Shown: positions 48,501 to 60,500 of the stretch, piece after piece
How positions within the stretch are numbered: the stretch's first letter is position 1
How the letters are laid out: every line of letters starts with the position of its first letter
Assembly (NCBI GenBank): GCA_019802505.1
Contig: JAFMOC010000076.1
Location: 1,526,001-1,590,000, forward strand
DNA length: 64,000 nt
Direction of reading: 5' to 3'
Source of the DNA: Corydoras sp. C115
Taxonomy: Eukaryota; Chordata; Actinopteri; Siluriformes; Callichthyidae
Translations under genes and position numbers: made by a program
The notes under the pieces: generated by a model
The model's input: only the letters and a program-made list of their open reading frames with translations
The model's database searches: none
What the model was told of the DNA's origin: nothing

Positions 48501-51500
48501 GCGACCCTAATAGAGGATAAAGCGGGAGATAATGAATGAATGAAGTCAATTGAATTCTCAAAATACTGCCCCATATAGAGTGTGTTTGTGTGAGTGAGTG
48601 TGTGACCAGCGATGGATTGGCACCCTGTCCTGGGTCTATCTGCCCAGCGCCCGAGACGTTCTCCCCTGGATGGGCATGGGGAACCCCACCGCAACCCTAA
48701 TAGAGGATAAAGCGGGAGATGATGAATGAATGAGTGTGCTAGTGTTATACAGGGGTACTCAGGGTTTTTAAACACCACTTACACTGACGACAATGTGAGA
48801 TCATTCAGAGTGCATCCGGAATGTTATTTGATTTATACTATCAACACCATATCCCAAAAAAATATCAAAAAGCATAACCAGCCCCCTCCTTCTAACCCTC
48901 CTTGGTCATTCTGACTCTGCCCCCCCACTTCATAAACCAGTGCGTGATCACGCTGGTGCTGTATGTATGCACACTAGAATTCTGTCATATTTGAATATGC
49001 ATACTGATTCTCTTTGTTCTTATTTTTATTTACAGGTTATCATTTTTCAAACCTACACAAACAGCAATGATGTTCCTATTGAGGCAAAGTATGTCTTTCC
49101 TTTAGAGGATACAGCAGCAGTTTGTGGGTTTGAAGCCTTCATTAATGGAAAACATGTCATTGGGCAGGTAGCTATGCTGGGTTCATATTCAATTTTACAT
49201 CTGCAACATCATTTAATTTAATTTTCTTTTTTAACCATATCTGTATCTTTCAGGTAAAGGAGAAAGAGCAGGCTCGTAAGGAATACAAGCAGGCCATAGA
49301 GAAAGGTCATGGAGCTTATCTGATGGACCAGGATGCTCCGGTGCATTTTTTTCTTTACTGATTTAGCTTGTTTAGCCCTTGTTGCGGAGAAAGTCCTGTC
49401 AGTAAAAGTTTTGATCTGTTTGTATTTAAGGATGTATTCACTATAAGTGTGGGAAACCTGCCTCCTGGAGCCACTGTGCTTATCAAAGTCACATTTATCA
49501 CAGAGCTGATTGTCAGAGCTGGTATTATACTCTTCTCTCTGCCAGGCAGTGTGGCCCCATGGCAGCAAGGTGCTGCACTAAACCAGAGAACACAGGTATA
49601 TTGCAGTCGAGGTTTTGTTTATCATTGCAGTGAATTATTGCTTGTGCTGTTTAAACAGTGTGGTCATATAACAATTTTAAAAAATCACAACTTTTTTTTT
49701 CAAATAAGTCATAATGCAAGTTAATTTTGTTGCAGACAACTGTTGACAAAGTCTGCATAAATGAGCTCCAATCAGAGGGGTAAGAATTCTATCATAAACG
49801 TGTATAGATTTTACATCAGTATGTCTGTGAATGACTGGTTTTCTATTTTTTTTTTCTAGGGAGTTCTCTCTGTCCATGTCCATTGAGATGCCTTATGAAA
49901 TCACTGACCTGGAGTGCTCACACCAAATCAAAATAAAGGTGTGTATGTGAATGGCTGCACTTTTAACTTAAACTTGCCTAAACCAGCTACCAAAATCTGA
50001 AATTTATGACATGTATCACACCCAAATAAAAGCTCACAGTTATAATTTGTATCTAGTTTAATGCATTATAAGTACTATTTAATGTACATCAACAGTTTTA
50101 TGCTATAGATAATTATTATACTGTATTGCAGAATAGCCTATTAGTAATAGTCTACTAACAATGTAGAAGGCCAATATAACGGACTATTGGTTATTTATTT
50201 GATAACATTTTGTAAAAAATAAAAATAAGCCATCAGATGTTGGGGAAAATTTCTCCTTCTGACGTATGTGAAATTTTTTTTACACATAAATGATTTTATA
50301 CATTTATCTCCTAGAAGACTTTGAATTGAATTTTTATTTTCAGTTTTTCCCCACCAGTTAAATGCAGTTACAAGCAAATGGTTGCACATTTTTTAAAAGT
50401 GTATTTTCTTACCTCTTGTTATTTTAACTAATGATTTATTGTTAGTATCATTAAAATCATACTATTATAAAATTTGGGGTTTGGCCAAATTATTTGCTCA
50501 GGACTTGTTTTTATAATATATAATTTTGCCTTTTGGTGCATATTGTTTTAAATCATTTAAATGCAAATATACTTTTTTGTGAATTTAACATGTGGCAACA
50601 GTTTATACAGATCAAACTGCAATTCTAAAACCTGAACTGTTCTTGAAATGTTGTTATTGATGGTATACATTTAACTCATACAGTATGTGCACTTTGAATG
50701 TGAATGTATCCCTATTTTCCAGAGGACAAACTGTAAGGCTGTGGTGAGCACTTTACCAAATCAGACTTTCAATGCTGATGGCTTCCAGCTCAGTTTTACT
50801 CTCACTCACATCCATATGCCCAGGATGTGGGTGGAAAAACATCCAGAGAAAGATACTGAGGTGATATTAAAGATCCATTGATTATTGTCACAAATAACCA
50901 CTTACACATTAATTGCTAAACCTAAAATTTGTGGTTTTGCTTGTGCAGGCCTGCATGTTGGTGTTTTATCCAGACTTTGTGACAAATAATACATCTTTGT
51001 CAGAAGTAAGTGATGTGGTCATTATGCTGGACACATCTGAATCCATGAGAGGAGAGGCCATGCTAAATGCACGCAGGATTGCTCTTAAAGTCCTCAACAC
51101 TTTGGACCGTTCTGTAAAGGTCAACGTCTTCACTTTTGGGACCGGTTAGTGCTCTAGAGACATTTGATTTTTCAGTGTGTACCTAAATATTAACCGCATT
51201 ATTAGGATACTTTTAAAATACTTTATGGATTGTCATGTTAGTTAGGTTCTTTGTACACATTTGGGTACAATTTGTGTAAAACAACTGCATACTTACTCTT
51301 ATGATTATTAATCATAACATGAGTTTAATAATATTTCTGTCTTTACAGATCATGTTGCAGTGTTTAATGGACTATTTCATATTTTACATACATTTTACTG
51401 TTGGGTTGACATTTTTTTGTTATTGCAAATTTTTGCCATGTTTTATGTAAGAATACAAACTTTTCTTTTAAGAAAATAACATGATAGAACTTCAAAACAA

Positions 51501-54500
51501 AATAATGCAAACTGCAAGGTGGTTTCCCTAACAAGTGCATAATTTCCTCCTAATTTCAGTTTGTTGGTGTTACTTTATGTACACAATTAGTGAGTGATGA
51601 TAGTATTACATGTATTGTAATTTTATTATTTATGTAGACCAATTGTTTTTTTCTGAATCTGCAGGTTGCTGCTATCCTTCTCCTGTTTTAGCAATAATGA
51701 TAATATTTTTTAATTAAGCTACTCATGGAATACAATATGAAATTAATGCTTGTCTGCTGGCCTATAAAAACTTGATATTTAGGAACAATAAATTAATAAA
51801 GTTCTAAAGAAAACATTTTTTATTTAATCCTTATGATGTTTAGAGTATAAAGAAGCATTTCCTTCAGCAAATGTGCTTCAGGATCATTTTGAAGAAACCA
51901 AGAATTTCATCATGGTGAGCACCTACAATATATTGGCCCATGTAGTACAATGGTCAATCTCTTTTTAGCTCATACCAATGTTGTTTCATATTTATAAATG
52001 CAGTTATTGCATTCAATGCATTACATTTAACCATCATTATTTAGAATGAGCTCAAATTATTTACATTTTTTAGAAAGATCAGCTTCATTAAGAGACATGG
52101 GTCATCAAATTTAATATTGCTCTGTTCGCCCTTAGACTTCTGATGCTGTTGGTGGCAGCACTGAGCTATGGAGACCTCTGCGCAGCCTGAATCTGCTACC
52201 TCCATCGCATGGTTTGAGGAATGTGCTGCTTCTCTCTGATGGGCATGTGCAAAATCAACCTCAGACTCTGCAGTTGGTCAGAGACAATGCCAAACACACA
52301 CGCCTTTTTACATGTGGGCTCAGGTCAGCAACAAGTAGTTTTTCTCATACATTATACACTTTGCAGACTTAGTAATGTTAAAAACAAAACATGCCTTTAT
52401 AAACATATTCTTAACCTACATCATATTCATTCATTCATTATCTCCCACTTTATCCTCTATTAGGGTCGCGGTGGGGTTCCCCATGCCCATCTAGGGGAGA
52501 ACGTCTCGGGCGCTGGGCAGATAGACTCAGGACAGGGCGCCAATCCATCGCTGGGCACACACTCACTCACACAGACACACTCTATATGGGGCAATTTTGA
52601 GAGTTCAATTGACTTGATCCATGTTTTTGGACTGTGGAAGGAAACCGGAGAACCCGGAGGAAACCCACACAGACACGGGGAGAACGTGGAAACTCCACCC
52701 AGATGGGGATTCGAACCGGGAATCCCTAGTGCTGAGAGGCGAACGTGCTAACCACTAAGCCACCGTGCCACCCCTCCTACATCATATCACTGTCAAAATA
52801 TGTATGACCATTTTTGTGTGTGTCTGATAATGGTTTTTACATTTGTGTAGCCCGACAGCTAATCGTCACATGCTCCGAGCTCTTGCTCAGGCAAGTGGTG
52901 GTGCTTATGAGTTTTTTGACACAAAGACAAAGCACACCTGGGCTAAGAAGGTGAGAACCATATTGTGACTTTGAGGATGCCCTTGTTTATGTGCTTATGT
53001 ATGTATGAAGCCTGTGTATTAAAAGGCGGCTAATTGGCTGTTTTAGGTACACTCTCAGGTGAGGTACATGATGTCTCCAGGCTGCAATTCTGTAGCAGTA
53101 AAGTGGCAGCAATTTAACCTCACAGCACCCCCTCCTGTTCAAGCTCCCTCCCAGCTGTGTGCTCTCTTCAATGACTGTCATACTGTGGTCTATGGCTTTG
53201 TGCCTCACTGCACTCAGGTATTTTAGTAGCACTTCTTAATTAGTGATTGATTTCTTGTTGCCTTGTGCGCATGATGTGTATTTTCAGTTATTAAAACCCT
53301 TTGATTTACATTGATCTTTGTTTAGGCTACCTTGCTTGGTGATTTGAGTGGACAGGAAATAAAAACGATGGTTTCTACAACAGAACTGCAGAAAACTAAG
53401 GGAACAGTAAGTTTTCTACTTCCTTAACCTCATAACTTCATTTTGTATTGTACTTATCCGCATAAGAGTTGAGAGAAGCTGGAGCCTTTTCCAGTGCAAA
53501 AAAAAATGCCCTGGATTTAACATTTAGTGATGTTTGCTTGATTTTACATTTTGATTATTTTTTTAATCTTTTGTTTTTCTTCCAGTTTCTTCATAAATTA
53601 ACAGCGAGAGCAATCATCCGAGACTATGAGGATGGCAGCCTCAGTTCGAATGAGGCAGAACATGAGGTATACTTTTCTAGAGTGGATTCAATGTTTAGAA
53701 TTTTTACAATCTGTGTCTTATTTGAATTATTCTTGTTTTATTTTTTTGAAGCATGTGGTATCTGTCTAACCTGACTATAAGTTTAAACATTTTTGTACCA
53801 ATTGAACACGATAGATTTTTCATTAAAACTTCCATCCATTATCTTCCACTTTATCCTCTATTAGGGTCTCGGGTGGGGTTCCCCATGCCCATCCAGGGGA
53901 GAACATCTCGGGTGCTGGGCAGATATACCCAGGAGAGGGCGCCAATCTATCGCTGGGCACACACTCACTCACTCAAACACACTCTATATGGGGTAATTTG
54001 GAGAATTCAATTGACTTTATGCATGTTTTTGGACTGTGGGAGGAAAACGGAGAACCCGGAGGAAACCCACACGAACATGGGAAGAACATGGAAACTCCAC
54101 CCAGGGAATCCCTAGCGTTGAGAGGCGAACGTGCTAACCACTAAGCCTCTGCAGCCTCATTAAAACTTCCAGTTTTTATAAATGTTTGCACAAGAAAACA
54201 ACACATGATTGTGCTTTTTTCATCAGCATAAACCCATCCATCAAACCATTATCTTCCGCTTTATCCTCTATTAGGGTCGCGGTGGGGTTCCCCATGCCCA
54301 TCCAGGGGAGAACGTTTCGGGCGCTGGGCAGATACACCCAAGACAGGGCGCCAATCCATCGCTGGGATTCACACAGACACGCACACATACACACAGACAC
54401 GCACACATACACACTCTATATGGGGCAATTTAGAGAACTCAATTGACTTGATCCATGTTTTTGGACTGTGGGGGGAAACCGGAGAACCCGGAGGAAACAC

Positions 54501-57500
54501 ATGCGGACACGGGGAGAACATGGAAACTCCACCCAGATGAGGATTCGAACCGGGAATCCCTAGTGCTGAGAGGAGAACATGCTAACCACTAAGTCACCAT
54601 GCCGCACATCAGCATAATCCAGCTGATGTAATTTCTCAGAGGATCCTTAACATGGCTTTAAAATGTTATAAATCTTTTTTTTCCTTTTTTAGGGTAAAAA
54701 GGTAGAGTTGAAATCATACATCATTGAGCTCAGTAAAGAATTTTCCATTCTGTCTCAGTTTACAAGCTTTGTTGCCATTGAGGAAAGGGTAAGCATAAGA
54801 TTAATACCTACAAGACATTCTTACTGTGATCATTTTGAGATCATGTTTAGTTGAAACTGATTTTATTCATTACTCAAATATTATTTAAACATTGATTAAC
54901 ATTTTTAAGGGCATTAATTTTGGCATTAATCATGCTACATGTGTCTAAAATTTACAAATTGGTTATAATACACTTACAAGCCAAAGTGCAGATACTTTTT
55001 GACTCATCCTAATAAAAAATAAATACCAAAAACATTGAAAATGTACACAAAATTGCTAAATGTATGTTTACCAGAGTTAGGTGTAGGTTTATTAGGGTGA
55101 TGTTAATCAAGACATTTTATACTTTTTAATGTTTTTTATGGTCAGCCCTGTTTTAGCACAAATTTCCACAGACTATACCCAGTTTAGGTAGTTTATTTTG
55201 ACAGTAGACATACCATGGTAGATTACTGATTTTTTACTCTAAATCTAAAGTCCACCAATATTGTTGGAAGTGCATATTAAATGCTAAGCAAGGTATTTAA
55301 TGCTTGTTGCTCCATGGCTGACCCTGTGCTCTGACAACAACCATCAAGTTTGGATAATTATGTGTGGATTTGTATAAAAGCATCTGCAAATTTTGTAATT
55401 ACGTAATGTAGTCTAATGTTTTTGGAAAGCAATGTCCAATAGATTAATTGGATAGAATGCTTTCATTAAACACACTTTATTTAATTTATCTCTGTGTAGG
55501 ACCAGGATCAGCCTGACACTGGTTTTACTGATATTCCAAAAATACTTGCAGAAGAGGATGTGGATATCCTACCATATATGGCCTGGAGTGAAGAGGATGC
55601 CGGTAGATCAAATTCAGAGGTAAACTGTCTGCACAGCTGATTAAAAACTGCATATAAAATGGACATGTATTACATCTAAGCTAAACTGAAGTACATAGAC
55701 AAAAAGTTTTGAAAATGTGAGGTCAATTCATTACATATGGCTGTACACTAAAGACATCAGGTTTTGAGGTTGAAATATAAATGTGTTTAGAGTTTTGGCT
55801 TAGTGTTTTTATTCTGTTGCTACCATCATGAGTTACATCATAGATAAAGATAAGTGAACCTGGTTGCAGGTTGCAGATAATGAGTGGTTTATATCTTTTG
55901 GTACAGCCTCTGCCCTTCCAAGTGTTTGATTGATATTTTTCTTTGCATGTTTTGTCTTTAATTGTTGTTGTTCTTGGCTGACCTATTTGATGTGTGTTGT
56001 TTAATATGCTCATTGCTTTCTTCTTCATCAGGACATTCTTAATTGTTCTTTTATTTGGTGCTCAATGTTTGTGTACTTTGTCATATTGATTGTTCCACAT
56101 ATCTCAGCCTCAAAGGTGCATCACATTTAAAACAAAGTTATTACAAAGAGTAGACATTTAAAGTTATTTATTATTAACCTTTTTTATTAGAACTCATCAC
56201 ACAGGAGGCACCTGTGTAAGGAACACTTGGGTGGGGGGTGGGGGGTAACACCTTTCAATATTTTTATGTGGTCTAATACAGAATCTGCTCATTTCTGTGT
56301 TGTTTTTCACATCTAAATGTAAATACTAAGGAATAAAGTTGACCATTAAAGTCCTCATACTATTTTAATCTGAAACCTAAATGTCTTTAGTGTACAGCAA
56401 ATCTAATGAATTGTTCTTACTGTACCAATGAATTTGAGAATGCCTATAAACACAGTTTACTCACAGGTCATGTCACTGTTAGAGATTTTTTTTTTCTAAG
56501 TCAGAATTAAATGCATGAGTTTAAGTTGCTTTATCTGTACCTGTTTAGAGTGCTGGTTGAAACCAACAGTATATATGATTTTACAAAACAGCAGGATGTT
56601 TTCACTCCTTAGTAAGGTGTCAGAAGTGTAAACAGATGGTAATGAATAAATTTGCACACTATGTTGTCTGTTTAAACAAAGCACTGGCATTTATCAGTAG
56701 AGATGAAAAATGAGAAGAAATATTAACACCATTATAGTCAGCTCCAGACAAACATGTAACAGAGTAAACTATGCAGTCACTTAAGGAGACTTCCTTAAGT
56801 TAAAACAGTTCCTATAGTTTCAAAATAAACTTTGTGACTTGCTTAAAATAACTCAAGTAAATAGTTTATATATTTCAAGTAAGTTTCATTACATACACAA
56901 CACTTATCCTTTTCATCTACTGTTTGTCTTTCTCACCTCCCTAGTGTCATGTCACTATGACAACTGTTTCATAAAATACTGCAAACATAACCTCATCAAA
57001 TACTTGGGTACAAATTTGAGCTCCTCTTACTGAATACTGTATGGGCACATTGATTTTCTACAATCAAATAGTATAGTCTGTCTGTTTCTCTGCATACCTA
57101 TTTAGGCCACTTTACTCTGTTAATGGTCAGGTGCTATCTGGGTGGAGGATGAATCTTGGCTCTGCACTGGCACTGCCATGATGGTCTTCTGTTGGAGACT
57201 AATATTAGAAACAGATGTATGTACAGTGGAGAACATTTGATCGCTTGCTGATTTTGTAAGTTTTTCCCACTGACAAAGATATGAAGATTCTATAATTTTA
57301 AGGTGTGGTGTGGTTAAGGTGTGATGCGGGAAGCAGATCAGATAAGCAGTGACACCTGCCTTGAATTAAGAGCCTTAATTGTGATTGTGTCTGTTCTCCC
57401 GTCTGCTGGCTCTGCCCATTATGCCCTTACCCCTCATAAGGCTAGATTTATTTTAGAGAGATGGATGTAATGTCAAAAAGAAAATCCAGAAAATCACATT

Positions 57501-60500
57501 GCATAAATTATATAAATTTACTTGCATTTTGCAGAGAGAAATAAGTATTTGATCTGTCGAGCAAACAAGACTTAATATTTGGCAAAACACTTGTTGATAA
57601 GCACAATGTTCAGATGTTTTTTTTTCCATTTCTCTTCCTCCAAATACAGTGAGTTAGGTTAATGCCAGAAAGCTAAATTTTTGTCTCATCTGACAATAGC
57701 ACCTTCTCCCAATCATCCAGGTGTTTACTGGAAAACACTGTTTTTTAAGGAATCAAATACTTATTTCTCTCTGCGAAATGCAAATAAATTGATATCATTT
57801 ATACATTGTGTTTTTCTGGATTTTCTTTTGTATTTTCTACCTCTCACTGTTAAATTAAACCCATATAATATACCCTTATAATGAAATAAAATTATAGACT
57901 GCTCATATCTTTGTCAGTGGGAAAACTTACAAAATCAACAAGGGTTTAAAGAATAATTTCATCCACTGTATGTTATTGAGCTTTAAAGCTGACGTAAGTA
58001 TTTTAATCAGAATTTTGTATATTTGAATTATATTTGTATGATATGTAATAACATTTTAAATATTTATTGGCACAACTAATAAATTAAAATTTTAACAATG
58101 TAAAAATTCAGATTTAAAAAATGCAGATAAGAAAATCTAATATTTCTTGATTCAAAACTGAATTTGAAACAGCAAATTTCACCACCCCACAAGTTCAAAT
58201 TATATAAAAAAAAATCATTGTTAAATTTTTTATTTAACTTTATCAAATGTCACATAATGTCATTAAAATTAACAAAATTTAGATTCAGCTGACCCCAGTC
58301 GGTAATGCAAGCTGTTTAATAGGTAGGGAGGGAGGTAAAGAGGCAGACAAGTAGGTGGGTAGTTGGGTAGGTAGGCACTTTATTGTTTCCAAAGGTTTAT
58401 TCAGGATTACCCTTCATATTAGCACACATGCATTTTTTTTTGTTTTCTGTAGTTGAGACTTGAGTGCAGTACTAAAATGAGCATGAGTCAATTTTCTACC
58501 TTGTGACTGGATACTAAGCTAGAATTTTGTGTTGTTTTGTTTAGCTAACAACTGCACATTTCACATAACTCACATCAGGTATAATGCTAGGAGTCCATTC
58601 TATATCTAAGAAACAAATTAATGATACATCTGAGAACATGGCTGTTTTTAACATGGTGGAATGGGTAGTATATAATACTGTAATGAACCGTGATTAACAT
58701 GTCAATGAACTATAGAAAAACTGAAAAAATTGAAGTTTGGGTATAAGATAAAAGAATGGCATGCTATGACTTTTTGTAATGGTAGTTACTGAACATTTGC
58801 GCAAGTGCTGAAAAGGTAAATGTTCAATAACTAATAGTCCTGTTTAAAATATTGACCCCGCTAAAAGATCTTACTGCTGTAAAAAGGTTTATGTGGTTAC
58901 CAGTAGTTTAATTTTTCATTATTTTACACTGTTCTACTTTACAGACCATAAAATAGTATAATTTGTAATACATTTGAAAAGAAGTAAAACATTACAGTCT
59001 CAGTTTTAAAAATATATATACTTTGTAGATTAACACTGCATCCCACACAAACGTTATGTAAACCACAGACACCAACTTTCACAGTACTTTAGTACCCTAC
59101 TTTAGTACTGCAGTACTTAACGCAAAGCAGTATTTTAAAGTGACCTTAGTTTCCAGTTTATTAGTTGGATCCACATTTTATTTCTACTCAGTTACCCATA
59201 ACATATAGAAATATTTAGTATAACATTAACATTAATCTTTTTACCCATTTACACATAAACAACTAATTGGAAAAAATTTATCATCTTCTTCATTTGATAA
59301 CGCAAAACATATTGTTGAGAATGAAATAAAAATAATAAATTTGGTGGTGTTGGTTGTTGTCTCACACAAAGCCTTTTTTCTTTAACTTAGATTGAACAAA
59401 AAGAAGTTTTTGATTTGCTTGAAATGGTCAGCGAGTTGAATTTGTCCATGCAGTTTGACTGCTTATTGAGTGCTGACCAAATCTCAGAGGAAGAAATGGA
59501 TGTTATTGATTACAGAGCTGGACGGAAAATATGGAAAAAAAACACCCCGGCACACTTGGAGCTATGCTACCTGCGGAGGAAAACGTAGGCTTTGGATCGA
59601 TGGATGAACATTTTACAACCCCAAACCAAGTAGAAGCAGATGGTTGTATTTCTTTTAGATATGATATGGCAAGGAGTTTGCCACCTCCCATAAACAGTGG
59701 ATTTGTCATGCGTCGCGAATGTTCTGAACGTTTTGTCATGGCTTCATCTCCTCTTTTTCCTCCTCCTCCTCCACCTCCTTCCTTCTCTGTGGCCCATATT
59801 ATGCATCACCCTACTTCAGGTGTTTTTATTTCCGCTCCTAGACTTCAGTCACAACAACAAAGAAGTGAAATACGTCAAGGATATGTGATATCTGATATTC
59901 AAGCTCAAGCTCAAGCTCAATGTTCAGCCAGTGAAGTTCCCATTGATGCTTGGGTTCCTGATTTTAGTACGCCTGATATGGAAGCATGTTCATTTTTCTC
60001 CAAAACACTTTCTTCTTCTTCTTCTTCTTTCCTGCTTTTGGTGCCAGAACTGCTACGTATAAAGCAATGAGTAGGAAAAAAATTCATAAAAAACTCAGAT
60101 GCCCTGACCAGATCAACTGGGATTTACTATTTGCTCTTCAGCAACAGGTAATTTATTATACTTTTATATATTTATATATACTAATTATAAGCAATAAATA
60201 TATGTTTCTGACCGGTTCATTAGGAAAAAATATTTTAAATATTCTTGGCTCATTGGGTAGTATTGTCAACACACAGCGTAAAGAATTTTTTGCCTCTAGA
60301 AATCACAAATAAATAGTGATAAAATTAATAATGTAATTAATGATAGATATTGAGGTAAAAGTGTTTTATTTTTGTGAAACACAGGATGGTTACTGGGAAT
60401 GCAATGGAATGCTGAGTAGATTTATGCGTCTGGATGTAGACTACTTTGCCAATGTTTTCTTAAAAGAGAAAGGCATTTGTTCTTTAGGTAAGTTGTTTTT

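Noticed and set aside
4024..54446. Many open frames on both strands with shared text such as SIHSLSPALSSIRVAVGFPM or CPGCICPAPETFSPGWAWG
   Set aside because: These are translations of the abundant SINE family in different frames, not genes.
3864..54606. tRNA genes at the SINE heads (A box and B box present)
   Set aside because: The heads are followed by SINE bodies, carry no intact cloverleaf that I can fold, and occur in dozens of copies.
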